A stretch of 64,000 nt of DNA from Nocardia jinanensis (GTDB lineage: Bacteria > Actinomycetota > Actinomycetes > Mycobacteriales > Mycobacteriaceae), in NCBI RefSeq assembly GCF_014645735.1, contig NZ_BMMH01000011.1:170922-234921 (forward strand), read 5' to 3'. A model generated the notes under the pieces. The model saw only the letters and a program-made list of their open reading frames with translations. It was not told the DNA's origin and did not search any database. Of this stretch, positions 7,902 to 16,552 are shown piece by piece (the stretch's first letter is position 1; every line of letters starts with the position of its first letter). Both the position numbers and the translations under genes were made by a program.

Positions 7902-8276
7902 GACTCGAAGGGCGACGCGGCGTGGAAAGAGGACCTGAGAACCTGTATGGGCACACCCTGGGGGTTCGACCTCGGTGACATCAACTGCCCGACCATGATC
8001 TGGACCGCGAGCGGAGATGGACTCACACCCTCCACCCATGCGCACAAGATAGCCGAACAGCTACCGCCGGAACAGGTTCGAGTGTATACGGTTCCCGGCG
8101 GCGACGTCGGTCATCTGGGTGCGATGGAGACCAGGCCGGGTGCCTACGCATGGCTGTCCGGTCGGGAAGATCTAGCTCTCTTTCCGACCGGCTCACCCCC
8201 CGCTCATCCACCTGGCGCAGCCATCCCCACCAGTTTCGATCAGTGGACGAAGCTGGCCGAGTCCGGCGCCGGGTGA
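7902..8276 (+). pseudogene. C-terminal remnant of an alpha/beta hydrolase
   Basis: The frame encodes FDLGDINCPTMIWTASGDGL at about 7962-8021, then HAHKIAEQLP and GGDVGHLG. This is the C-terminal third of an alpha/beta hydrolase: the strand before the acid (GDGLTP) and the final catalytic histidine (VGHLG). The nucleophile half and lid are absent. Coding similarity fades upstream at the 10-bp triplicate repeat, and the ATG at 7947 falls inside the fold. I read it as a decayed gene, not a functional short protein, since it lacks the nucleophile serine. Confidence 0.65.
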
Positions 8277-8427
8277 GCTCGGAAAGTGACGGGCGCCCGG
8301 CAGGAGGCCTCCGGGCAGACAACCAGTGGTAGAAAATTCACAAGGGTGGCAATTTTCGGAGATTACCGTAGGGTCCGATCGGTCATGTTGTGCCGGACGT
8401 GGCGATCGTGAATGGAGGCCCGGCAGC

Positions 8428-10329
8428 GTGTCGATGGTGAAGAAAGTCCTGGCCGCAGCCGCGGTGGGCGTGATCGGCCTGGTTCCGGGTGCGACGCCCG
8501 CTCTGGCTCAGCAAGATCCGGGTTCGGCGAATACGGCGTACGCACCGACGATGCTCGTAGTGGATGCGTCGGGTTCGATGCTGGCGCCCGACCCTGCCGG
8601 TGGCACAAAGATGGACGCGGCCAAGAACGCCGTCCGCACCTTTGTCACGGCGGCACCGGACGCGTCGAAGGTCGGCCTCACCGTGTACGGCACCTCGACG
8701 GGTTCCTCGGACGCGGAAATGGCCGCGGGCTGCCAGGACGTCAAGGTACTGCACCCGGCCGGAACCATCGACAAACCGGCACTGACCGCGGCGGCGGACC
8801 AGATCGTACCGCAGGGCTACACCCCGATCGGCACCTCACTGCGCGCCGCGGCCGCGGCGCTGCCCCAGCAGGGGCCGCGCTCGATCGTGCTGGTCTCGGA
8901 CGGACTGGACACCTGCGCGCCGCCGGACCCCTGTGATGTCGCGCGTGAACTCAGCGCACAGGGTGCCGAGATAGTGGTGCACGCTATCGGGTTCGGGGTC
9001 GACGATCCCTCCCGGGCACAGTTGACCTGTATCGCACAGAGCACCGGCGGCACCTACACCGATGCCGTCGACGGCAAGACCCTCGAGCAGGTACTGCCAC
9101 GCGTCAGTGCTGCCGCACTGCGCAACTACGCCGCGACAGGTACCCCGATCGCGGGTACACCGGAATATCGCGACGCACCGGTGGTGACGCCGGGGCAGTA
9201 TGTCGACGTGCTGCAACGGAAGAAGCCGCAGTATTACGCGGTGGATGTACCCGACGGCGCGACCGCGTATTTCACCGGCACGGTGTCGTTTCCGCGGGTG
9301 TACGGGACCGAAAATTCGACCAACTCACTCCAGATGCAGGTCTACGGCACCGACGGCCAGGACTGCTACGGCTTCGAGAGCGACTCCTCCACCGGTTCCT
9401 CCGACGGGGTGAGCCTGACGGTCGGCAGTGTGTGGGCGGGCGCGGCCGAACCCGAAACGGGGAGCTACAGCACCGATAAGTGCAAAGGTGGTGGACGCTA
9501 CTACTTCACGTTGGAATGGGCCCACGTCGCGGCCGACGGGCCGGCGCAGCTACCGCTGGAAGTATCGGTCGGCCTGGAGCCCGGTGTCGTCGATCCCGGC
9601 GCAGCGCCCGAACCCACCCCGGTGACATACAGCGAGCCGGGCGGGCCACCCACACCCGTGGTGGGCGGCGGATCCTTCAATGTCGCGGCCGAGCTACCCG
9701 GGTCCGGCCGGTACTCCGATACGTTGCAGCGTGGCGAGTACGTTTTCTATCGGGTGAAGCTCGATTGGGGCCAGGGGCTGGCGTATCGGGTGCGGTTCGG
9801 CGAGAGCCCGTTACGCGGTGTCGACAACCTCTCGAATGTCTGGACGACGCTCTATACGCCCTACCGGGTGAAACTCGACTCCGATTTTTCCTCCTACAAC
9901 GGCACCGAAAACCTGTTGCCGGCCAACGCCCCGGCGATAGCGACCGTCCCGGTCCGCTATGCGAATCGGGAGAATTCCGACGCCGATATCGCGAATCAGG
10001 CACTGGCGGGCTGGTACTACATCGCGGTCAAACTCAGCCCGACGCTCGACGGCGAGCGTACGGCCGGGCCGGTCCCGGTCGAACTGGAAGTCGACGTCAC
10101 CGGTGCCCCGGAGCCCGGGCCGCGCTACGAGGACCGGACCGCAGACGATTCAGTGTTCGGCGAGAGCGGAAAATCGCGCAGCGCGCCGGACGGGGCCGCG
10201 CAGGCAGCCGGCGCGAGCGAAGGCGACGGTATATCCCCGGTGATCTGGACCGCGATCGTTGCGGGGATCGTGCTGGTGGCCGGTGCGGTGGTGGCGGGAG
10301 TGCTGGGTATTCGCCGTACCAGGCGCTGA
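8428..10329 (+). CDS. Secreted/membrane-anchored VWA-domain protein
   Basis: The 633-residue protein begins with a signal peptide (MVKKVLAAAAVGVIGL, cleavage after ALA near residue 28). A von Willebrand A domain follows with the MIDAS motif DASGSM at about residues 48-53. The long beta-rich C-terminal part has two similar stretches (pyrY/CDV-type, about 240-430 and 430-590). A transmembrane helix (VIWTAIVAGIVLVAGAVVAG) and a basic RRTRR stop complete it. It should sit outside the membrane, binding a partner through a metal ion. GTG 8428 lies nine bases after GGAGG. No partner genes are adjacent; the function is unknown. Confidence 0.85.
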   Translation: MSMVKKVLAAAAVGVIGLVPGATPALAQQDPGSANTAYAPTMLVVDASGSMLAPDPAGGTKMDAAKNAVRTFVTAAPDASKVGLTVYGTSTGSSDAEMAAGCQDVKVLHPAGTIDKPALTAAADQIVPQGYTPIGTSLRAAAAALPQQGPRSIVLVSDGLDTCAPPDPCDVARELSAQGAEIVVHAIGFGVDDPSRAQLTCIAQSTGGTYTDAVDGKTLEQVLPRVSAAALRNYAATGTPIAGTPEYRDAPVVTPGQYVDVLQRKKPQYYAVDVPDGATAYFTGTVSFPRVYGTENSTNSLQMQVYGTDGQDCYGFESDSSTGSSDGVSLTVGSVWAGAAEPETGSYSTDKCKGGGRYYFTLEWAHVAADGPAQLPLEVSVGLEPGVVDPGAAPEPTPVTYSEPGGPPTPVVGGGSFNVAAELPGSGRYSDTLQRGEYVFYRVKLDWGQGLAYRVRFGESPLRGVDNLSNVWTTLYTPYRVKLDSDFSSYNGTENLLPANAPAIATVPVRYANRENSDADIANQALAGWYYIAVKLSPTLDGERTAGPVPVELEVDVTGAPEPGPRYEDRTADDSVFGESGKSRSAPDGAAQAAGASEGDGISPVIWTAIVAGIVLVAGAVVAGVLGIRRTRR

Positions 10330-10843
10330 CAGAACCCGGAACGGGGCGGTGGGTGTACCGGGGGCCCAGTGGGCCGCCGCTGTCGAACGGCGAGGCAACG
10401 CGGCCCACCGAAAAAGCGAATCAATGATGGGTGAAGGCGACACCCGCGCGATCGCGGTGAAGTGAACTGTCGGTGACGGATTCACCGATGCCGAACGGGA
10501 AACGCTGTGCCGGTCGCTCGCTCGCTGCGCCGCCCTGTTCGATAGTGCGCGGGCGGAAGTGCCGGTCGCCTTCGCTACCGAAGGTCCCGTTGAGCCGCGA
10601 TGGGCATGAGGCAGTCGCTCGGATCGCCGCACCGCCGTTTGCGTGATGGCCGACCGGCTGCTCGAGCGCCGATCGGGCCGAGGCTGCGGATCACTTCTGC
10701 CGGGAGGGAGGCTGTGCAGGTGGATGCATCGGGAGACCGGCACCGAATATTCTCTTGACAATTGGATGCCGATTAACGGAGCCATTGGCAAACGGATATT
10801 GACGCCGAAACGACCGGAATGGTTCCACCGAGAAACAGCATGT
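10330..10843. other. Spacer between VWA gene and peptide locus
   Basis: This stretch holds a decayed regulator-like fragment (see 10466-10609) and otherwise no supported gene. A 95-codon ORF (10643-10930) runs through it but has no ribosome binding site or recognisable family, and it overlaps the likely promoter of the peptide gene. Base composition becomes noticeably more AT-rich from about 10740 onward. Confidence 0.5.
10466..10609 (+). pseudogene. Possible MarR-like C-terminal fragment
   Basis: Forty-seven codons read VGDGFTDAERETLCRSLARC and onward in an open frame that starts just after an in-frame TGA. The FTDAERETLxRxLxR pattern resembles the C-terminal dimerisation helix of MarR-family regulators. 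There is no HTH region upstream in any frame that I can see. It is most likely a leftover from a deleted regulator, which would mark this junction as a rearranged site. The similarity is weak and by eye. Confidence 0.3.
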
Positions 10844-10889
10844 GATATGGATCATATCGACTTGCTCTTGCAATTCGGCGATGTACAGT
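10844..10889 (+). promoter_or_regulatory. Candidate operator and promoter of the peptide operon
   Basis: A perfect 15-bp palindrome GATATG-GAT-CATATC lies at 10844-10858. Just after it are TTGCTC (10862-10867) and TACAGT (10884-10889) with a 16-bp spacer, a weak but plausible -35/-10 pair. They lie about 70-100 bp before the 37-codon peptide gene. No regulator gene is adjacent, so the binding protein is unknown. Confidence 0.4.
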
Positions 10890-10959
10890 TGAAGCGTCCC
10901 CGGGGTTGGGGCCGATTGATAAATCGGTAGGGCTGAGAAAAATATGGGAGGGAAACCAC

Positions 10960-11073
10960 ATGAACAAGATTCCTGAAGAATTTGTGCTGGAGATCATCGA
11001 AGGCAACGAAAGTGGACGTTCGGCTTTCGGGCCCGTTCCTGTTCCGGGTCCGCGTCAGGACACCGGTCACTGA
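10960..11073 (+). CDS. Putative RiPP precursor peptide, 37 aa
   Basis: The ATG is preceded by a strong GGGAGGG site seven bases upstream, which supports real translation. The first about 19 residues form an acidic, amphipathic leader-like stretch ending in IIEGNESG. The remainder, RSAFGPVPVPGPRQDTGH, is proline-rich and chemically distinct, as expected of a core peptide. It contains Arg, Asp, His and Pro, all known targets of 2-oxoglutarate oxygenases. It sits directly before two JmjC-type oxygenase genes and an exporter. There is no cysteine, so it is not a lanthipeptide or sactipeptide. I know no named family for it, and the maturation protease is not encoded nearby. Confidence 0.65.
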   Translation: MNKIPEEFVLEIIEGNESGRSAFGPVPVPGPRQDTGH

Positions 11074-11133
11074 AGTAAAGGTTGATCCCACACTCTTTTC
11101 GGGTATGGGGAATATCTGAATTCTAATTTCTGA

Positions 11134-11153
11134 TCGGATGCCAATGCATCCGA
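11134..11153 (+). terminator. Hairpin between precursor peptide and oxygenase gene
   Basis: TCGGATGC, loop CAAT, GCATCCGA is a perfect 8-bp stem 60 bases after the peptide stop and 38 bases before the first oxygenase start. No T-run follows, so it may be a leaky terminator or an mRNA-stabilising end. RiPP operons often use such a site to make more peptide than enzyme mRNA. Confidence 0.5.
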
Positions 11154-11191
11154 GTTGATTTCAGCTCGCTCGACCCCGGGGGCCTTCGATA

Positions 11192-12400
11192 ATGTCTGTA
11201 CAATACTCGTCAAAATTGCTCGAGATCGCCGCTCATGCGCCGGAATTCGCCGAGCTCTTCTATCTCCCCTCTGCGCTGTCTCTGCAGGATACGGCCACTA
11301 TTGGTGCTCATCTGGCCGAAGCGGTACGAAACTTGACGTCGAGCTCGCGCTCCCGTCCCAGGGTTCGCGCCTTCCGTGCCGGCGTGCTGGACTACCGGCT
11401 CTCGGAACGGCTCGCCCGAAGTCGGCTGGGGCCGGACTCGAATGTGAACGAATGGCTCCGGGCGGCATCGGGTGCGGAGCCCGGATGTGTGGCGATAAAC
11501 AATCTGGCCGCATGGTCGCTGCCGTTGTCGGAATGGTTCGCAGGACTGGTTAGAAAAATAACCGTGGATGTCGGATACGAGCCCCTGGCGGGGACAGATA
11601 TCTATTCCTTCGTCGCCGAATCCGAATGGACTCCCTTCGGGATTCACTGCGATGACGAACCGTCGATGATTTTCCATCTGGGCCCGGCCGAGAAGACTGT
11701 GTGGGTCTGGCCGGAAGGCGCATTGTCGGCTGATCTTTTCGTTCACAGCCCATCGTTCAACGGTATTTCTTTCGAAATCGAAAGACACTTGGAATCAGCC
11801 GAATCGATCACGCTCCGGCCCGGTGATTTCATTTCCATTCCCCGCGGTAGATATCACTTGTTTCGCAATGAGGGCCCGTCTGCTTTCGTCGGACTCACGA
11901 TCTATCCGTTCAGTTTGACCAGGAGCCTTGCCGCCGCCCTGCCGGCGGTTATCGAGCGACTGGTACCCCCGGCCGAGGAGATCCGTACGGCAGCGGATTT
12001 CGGATCGGTAGTGCACGGTCTGGGTGTGAAGCCTGCCGCGCAGGATCGGATCACCGATCTGGTGGCCGCCGAGTTCGCGCGCAATCAAGCCGTGGCACGG
12101 ACCCAGGGCTATATCGCCAAACCGGAACAGGCAGCCCTGGCCGGGCGAAGCGATGTGCCCGCGCATGTACGCGGTGCGTTTCCGGGAGTCGCGGCCGCTG
12201 ACGGCCCCGGGGCCGTACTGGTCCGTGGGAGGATGCTGCGAGTGAACACGCCTGTGGAGTTCGAGTCGTTCGTGGAATTGATCGACAGTGGCAGTGCGCA
12301 CTCCCGCGAAGAGTTCATCGCCGCGCTGGACATTCCCTCGGAGGCGGGCCGCAAGGTCGTGGAGGGCGTTTACGGGCTGGGCGGGCTGGTCGCTGGATGA
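11192..12400 (+). CDS. JmjC/cupin-type 2-oxoglutarate oxygenase, first copy
   Basis: The 402-residue protein carries a cupin/JmjC core with the iron facial triad His152-x-Asp154 (FGIHCDDEPS) and distal His222 (GRYHLF). The GDFISIPRG strand precedes the distal histidine. This is the pattern of the ROX/JmjC group (Pfam Cupin_4-like), which hydroxylates protein or peptide side chains using O2 and 2-oxoglutarate. The C-terminal about 150 residues look like a helical/winged-helix region. Its stop overlaps the exporter start (ATGA). Given the peptide gene upstream, the precursor is the likely substrate. The start has only a weak GGGGG site. Confidence 0.75.
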   Translation: MSVQYSSKLLEIAAHAPEFAELFYLPSALSLQDTATIGAHLAEAVRNLTSSSRSRPRVRAFRAGVLDYRLSERLARSRLGPDSNVNEWLRAASGAEPGCVAINNLAAWSLPLSEWFAGLVRKITVDVGYEPLAGTDIYSFVAESEWTPFGIHCDDEPSMIFHLGPAEKTVWVWPEGALSADLFVHSPSFNGISFEIERHLESAESITLRPGDFISIPRGRYHLFRNEGPSAFVGLTIYPFSLTRSLAAALPAVIERLVPPAEEIRTAADFGSVVHGLGVKPAAQDRITDLVAAEFARNQAVARTQGYIAKPEQAALAGRSDVPAHVRGAFPGVAAADGPGAVLVRGRMLRVNTPVEFESFVELIDSGSAHSREEFIAALDIPSEAGRKVVEGVYGLGGLVAG

Positions 12401-13713
12401 GGCCTTCTGCGGTGCGAGACGGCCTCCGGAACAAGCTGAGTCCATTGCAGGACCGCGCGTTCCGCGGCCTGTACCTCGGTAGTATCTGTTCGAGCGCCAC
12501 AGACGGTCTCATACCGGTGGCGTTCGCGGTGTACTCCGTTCAGGCGTTCGGCGCCGCCAGCGCGTTGACGATCATTCTGATCAGCCTCTGGGTGGGCCGC
12601 TTCGTCTGCACGCCGCTGGCGGGGCGGGTTGCGGGCCACTACAACCAGTTCACCGTTATGATCCTGTCCGATGTGGCGCGGATCGCGGCGCAGGGCGGCC
12701 TTGCGCTCTATCTCGTTGTGACGAACCGGGATTCACTTCTCGCCATGTCGGTATCGGCTGCGGTCTACGGCGCGGCGACGGCTTTCTACGGTCCGGCCGG
12801 CTACACCCTGATGCCTCAGCTCGTACCTCAGCGTGAGCTGCGTACGGCCAACGCTCTCGTCGCCATGGTGGTGGACCTCAGCGTGCTGCTGGGCCCGGCA
12901 GCTGCGGTGGTGCTGTTGGAAACAGTGGGATTCAGATGGATCCTGGTATTCGACTCCATGACCTTCGTAGTGAATCTCCTGGCTTTGATGTACGTGCGCC
13001 GCATCGCCGTATTGACGAAACCGGAACGCACTGGAGCCGACGAGCTCGACAGGGACGAACCCGCCGAGGCTCGGGACACGGTTCGGTCGCTCGTCGCAGC
13101 GGCTCCTTGGCTCGGCTGGACGGTTGCCCTGTGGTTCGTGGTTTCGTTCGCGATCGGAATGGTCGCTGTGGCCGGGCCGGCCCTCACTGTCGAGCGGACC
13201 GGTGGCGGTGGCCAGTGGGCTGTCCTGGCGACCGGGATGGCCCTGGCCGGTCTCGCGGGTTCGACGGTGCTGATCGCCGGATCGCGGCAGGTGGGATGGC
13301 CTTTCATGTCTGCCGCGGTAACCGGCGCGGTCATTCTGGAACTCGTGGCTGTCGCCGGCTACGCCCGCGGAGCGGCCGGGCCGGAGCTGCTCTTCGTCGG
13401 TTGTATGACCGCGGGATTCATGATTTCGGTGGGTGGCATCGTATGGCAGTCGCTGATGCAGTCTCAATTGTCGATCACCGCCCTCGGACGGTTCAGCTCT
13501 ACCGAGGGTTTCGTGAACGCCGCGGGTGTACCCGCGGGAATGGCGATCGGAGGGGTCGCGCTGTCCACCATCGGAATCGAGCCCGCCGCGGTGCTCTGCA
13601 TCATCGTGACCGCCGCTCTCGCGGTTGCCGTCCGGGTATCGCACGGGAAGCGCCTCGATCCTGCGGCGCCACTGCAGCCGGAGCTTTCAGGGAGGGAGAA
13701 CAATGAGCACTGA
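12397..13713 (+). CDS. MFS exporter of the peptide locus
   Basis: The 438-residue protein has about twelve hydrophobic segments and the major facilitator layout. Loop 2-3 carries VGRFVCTPLAGRVAG, a degenerate motif A, and the middle loop (about residues 205-230) is charged. It resembles the MFS permeases of the macrolide/peptide efflux type. It begins inside the last codons of the first oxygenase gene, and its own end contains the start of the second, so all three are translationally coupled. Export of the mature peptide, or self-protection, is the likely role. It is a proton-driven carrier, not an ABC exporter with a leader peptidase. Confidence 0.8.
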   Translation: MRPSAVRDGLRNKLSPLQDRAFRGLYLGSICSSATDGLIPVAFAVYSVQAFGAASALTIILISLWVGRFVCTPLAGRVAGHYNQFTVMILSDVARIAAQGGLALYLVVTNRDSLLAMSVSAAVYGAATAFYGPAGYTLMPQLVPQRELRTANALVAMVVDLSVLLGPAAAVVLLETVGFRWILVFDSMTFVVNLLALMYVRRIAVLTKPERTGADELDRDEPAEARDTVRSLVAAAPWLGWTVALWFVVSFAIGMVAVAGPALTVERTGGGGQWAVLATGMALAGLAGSTVLIAGSRQVGWPFMSAAVTGAVILELVAVAGYARGAAGPELLFVGCMTAGFMISVGGIVWQSLMQSQLSITALGRFSSTEGFVNAAGVPAGMAIGGVALSTIGIEPAAVLCIIVTAALAVAVRVSHGKRLDPAAPLQPELSGRENNEH

Positions 13714-14698
13714 TCCGGGTTTCGAAATTGCCCAGCGATTGGCACGGCATTGCAGCACGGAGCATCGTTTCGCCAGGTCGGCCTTCCAGCCGGAGCTGAC
13801 CGAGTTGAAAGTTCTGGAGGAGCATCTGTGGCGCGATATCATGCGTCCGGGGCCGCTCTGGTCGAATATCCGCCTCGTACACGAGGGCAAGGATCTGCAT
13901 CCGAGCAAATTCATGGACGCTCGTATCGGTGACGGTTTGGTCGCACACTCCTATCTGAACTCCGCGCGGGTGAGCCGGTATCTTCTCGACGGCGGAACAC
14001 TCATCCACAACCATCTGCACGAGAACTCGATGATTGTGCAACGGATTCAGGAGGCACTGGAATACCTGGTCGGTGCGCGGGTGTGGGTGCAGGCCTACCT
14101 CACGCGTACTTCCGAGTCGGCCTTCGGGCCGCATGTCGACGATCACAACTTCCTGGTGTTGCAGGTCAGTGGCAAGAAACGGTGGTCGGTGTACGAACCC
14201 GGCAGCGATGTTCCCATAGTCGACAACAGCATCCTGATGCCCGGTGACTTCATGTATCTGGCATCGGATACTCCGCATATGGTTTCGGGGGAAGGGGTGC
14301 TCTCACTGCACCTCACGATCGCATTCGACTGGTTGGATCGCCCGAATCGTTTCGGTTCGAGTCTGTCCGCGCATGTCAGAGAAGAGCACCAGCTCGCTCG
14401 ACGAGAGGGCGGGGCACTGCCCGTCCTGCTCGATCCGAATACCGATCCGCGAGGATACGCATATAAATTCGCCGGGCGCGTTCGCCCCGGTCTGGTGGAG
14501 GGCGACGGTGGGATCCGGCTCACGGACGGCGACAGGTCACTACTGCTCGACGGCCGGTTGCGTCCCGTGCTCGAGTATCTTGCCGACGGGCGATACGCGG
14601 ACTTCGCTACGCTGTGCGAACTTGCGGAAGAAGTGAGCGAAACCCAGATGCGGGCCTTCGTCCTGTTCGCTGTGCAGAACGAAATACTCTACTGCTGA
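13703..14698 (+). CDS. JmjC-domain oxygenase (ROX-like), second copy
   Basis: The 331-residue protein shows the ribosomal-oxygenase JmjC signature most clearly. His144-x-Asp146 lies in FGPHVDDHNFLVLQVSGKKRW, and the distal His192 is in ASDTPHMV after LMPGDFMYL. A C-terminal winged-helix-like part follows (about 230-331). The family includes bacterial YcfD (arginine hydroxylase) and human MINA53/NO66 (histidine hydroxylases). ATG 13703 has GGAGGGAG upstream and overlaps the exporter gene by 11 bp. It differs strongly from the first oxygenase, so the two may modify different residues of the peptide. No ribosomal protein gene is near. Confidence 0.8.
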   Translation: MSTDPGFEIAQRLARHCSTEHRFARSAFQPELTELKVLEEHLWRDIMRPGPLWSNIRLVHEGKDLHPSKFMDARIGDGLVAHSYLNSARVSRYLLDGGTLIHNHLHENSMIVQRIQEALEYLVGARVWVQAYLTRTSESAFGPHVDDHNFLVLQVSGKKRWSVYEPGSDVPIVDNSILMPGDFMYLASDTPHMVSGEGVLSLHLTIAFDWLDRPNRFGSSLSAHVREEHQLARREGGALPVLLDPNTDPRGYAYKFAGRVRPGLVEGDGGIRLTDGDRSLLLDGRLRPVLEYLADGRYADFATLCELAEEVSETQMRAFVLFAVQNEILYC

Positions 14699-14766
14699 GC
14701 CCGGAGATCCCCGCTGAACACGTCGGCTGTGATGTCTCGGGTATCACCCTCGGGTTCTTCGCCGGA

Positions 14767-15627
14767 TCACCGGTCATGGAGCCACTTCTCGATACGGTCG
14801 ATCACCGCGGCCGGATCCTGGATCCAGCCGTTGTGGCCGAGCGGCCGGGGTTCGTGCCAGGTGGTCGTGTCGGCATCAGGCAGTTTGTCCAGCAGATGAC
14901 GAGCCGACGCTCGCGGAGCGAGTTCGTCGCCGGACAGGGTGATCGAGAGGACGGGGAGTTTCAGCCGGGAGAGCCGTTCCTCGTAATCGATATCGGCACC
15001 GGCCGGGGTGAACCGGCCGGTGCGAGCCAGCCGGGCCCAGTCGGAGATGAGCACTTTGGATTGACGGCCGAATCCGTTGGGACCCATTTTATCGCCGGGC
15101 CAGACCCCGGCCAGGCCGGCGGTCAGTGATACCGCAGCGGTGCCGAGCAGCATTCCCGGCCCGAGAAGTCCGCGAAAACCCCGGTGATAGGGAGTTCCTG
15201 AGGCGACGAGTATCAGTCCCGCGAGCCGGCCGCGAACCCGCGCGGCGTACAGCGCCGACAGTTGCCCGCCCATACTGTGGCCCAGCAGGTACGGGGTGCT
15301 GTCCGGGAATCGAGTGCGCACCACCTCGAAGATCGCCGGGAAATCGACCGCGACGAGTTCGTGGTACCCGTAGGTGCTGGTCGTGCTCGCTTTCGGCAGG
15401 CTGTCGCCGTTGCCACGCAGTTCACCCACCGCGACATCGACCCCGCGCCGGGCGAGTTCCCGGGCGAAATAGAGGTAGTACTCGCCGGGCACGCCGAGTC
15501 CCGGTATCAGCACGACCACCGGGCGCGGTGTATCGAGAGTGATCGGGTGCCGGTGCGGTCCCGTGGCCGGGAGCAGCCGCACCGGTACGGTGCTGCCGTC
15601 CGGCATCTGGATCGGAACGGTCTCCAC
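14767..15627 (-). CDS. Alpha/beta hydrolase
   Basis: This serine hydrolase has the nucleophile motif GHSMGG in LLGHSMGGQLSALYA, an oxyanion strand VVVLIPGLGVPG, the acid near LSGDELAPR and the catalytic histidine in LGHNGW. The substrate is unknown; the fold resembles monoacylglycerol-lipase-like enzymes. The open frame extends upstream to 15696, inside the TetR gene. I favour GTG 15627 (286 aa), where the conserved beta sheet begins. The TetR gene just upstream on the same strand suggests a regulator-enzyme pair. Confidence 0.8.
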   Translation of the reverse strand: METVPIQMPDGSTVPVRLLPATGPHRHPITLDTPRPVVVLIPGLGVPGEYYLYFARELARRGVDVAVGELRGNGDSLPKASTTSTYGYHELVAVDFPAIFEVVRTRFPDSTPYLLGHSMGGQLSALYAARVRGRLAGLILVASGTPYHRGFRGLLGPGMLLGTAAVSLTAGLAGVWPGDKMGPNGFGRQSKVLISDWARLARTGRFTPAGADIDYEERLSRLKLPVLSITLSGDELAPRASARHLLDKLPDADTTTWHEPRPLGHNGWIQDPAAVIDRIEKWLHDR

Positions 15628-15673
15628 CGGGTCAAGGCTAGCCGCCGGACCTCTCGCACGGCGGCCGCCGTGC

Positions 15674-16306
15674 TCAGGCCCGGATCGCACCCACAATGAT
15701 TCGGCTCAGTACCCGGATCACCTCGTCCAGCGGCTGCCGGGATTCGACTCCGCTCCATTCGTCCACGACATAGTTGACCGCGCCGATGATGGCGAGCATG
15801 CGCAGGTCGTAATCGCCGGTCGGTATCTCGCCGTGCAATGCGGCGTCCTCCGCGGCCCGGGCGAGCACCGAACTCCAGGCCCGGCGCGATTCCCCGCGCA
15901 TCTTCTCGACTTTGGTCCCGGCACCGACCACTTCGACGAGCACGACCCGAGCTCGTCGCATATCGGTTCCGATGGATTGCACATAGGCGCGGATGGCGCT
16001 GTCGATCCGTTGCAGTGCGGTCTCCTCGGTGCTCTGCTCCAGCGAGGCGAGTACCGCGGTCCGGGATTCCCGGTCGATGAGGGCGAAGAGTTCCAGGAGC
16101 AAGGATTCGCGGCCGGTGAACTCCTCATAGAACTGGCGCGAGGACAACCCCGCGTCTTTGCAAATGGCGCCTACTGAGCTATTGGCATACCCGTCTCTCG
16201 CAAAAACCGTCAGGCCGGATTCGAGAAAACGAGCGCGTCGCTCGCGTTGCCGATCTTCTACGGGCTGCCCGGCATACCGTCGTCCCGAATTCGCTTCCTG
16301 TGACAT
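15674..16306 (-). CDS. TetR-family regulator
   Basis: The 210-residue protein begins at ATG 16306 and has a TetR N-terminal HTH (LTVFARDGYANSSVGAICKDAGLSSRQFYEEF, about residues 32-63). A helical ligand domain follows. FYEEFTGRESLL is the usual junction. It is divergent from the ZIP-like gene and precedes the hydrolase on the same strand. A GGAAAT-N9-ATTTCC dyad (16480-16500) lies in the divergent spacer and could be its operator. The ligand is not predictable. Confidence 0.85.
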   Translation of the reverse strand: MSQEANSGRRYAGQPVEDRQRERRARFLESGLTVFARDGYANSSVGAICKDAGLSSRQFYEEFTGRESLLLELFALIDRESRTAVLASLEQSTEETALQRIDSAIRAYVQSIGTDMRRARVVLVEVVGAGTKVEKMRGESRRAWSSVLARAAEDAALHGEIPTGDYDLRMLAIIGAVNYVVDEWSGVESRQPLDEVIRVLSRIIVGAIRA

Positions 16307-16479
16307 CGCGCAGAACAATACCGAAAAGCCCGATCCCCTCGTCATCGATCGGGCCTTTCGTAGCATGGTGGTAGCACGGCGTGGGTTTGCCGAAAGTTGT
16401 CTGCCCGCAACCGGGGTCGCCGGCGAAACTGCCAAATCGGACAGTGCCCGGATCTGTGCAGGTACACGGGATTTTAGAG

Positions 16480-16500
16480 GGAAATTCTAGAATAATTTCC
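16480..16500. promoter_or_regulatory. Dyad in the TetR/ZIP divergent spacer
   Basis: GGAAAT, nine bases (TCTAGAATA), ATTTCC forms a hexamer inverted repeat 53 bases before the ZIP-like gene. It may be a TetR operator or a metal-regulator site. The spacer is AT-rich compared with the flanking genes, as expected for a promoter. Confidence 0.4.
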
Positions 16501-16552
16501 ATCGGCCGTGCATCACCACTGCAACAACCCGGCAACACATAGTGTTCAACTT

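Noticed and set aside
10643..10930. 95-codon ORF before the peptide gene
   Set aside because: No ribosome binding site or family features. It covers the candidate promoter and palindrome of the peptide operon.
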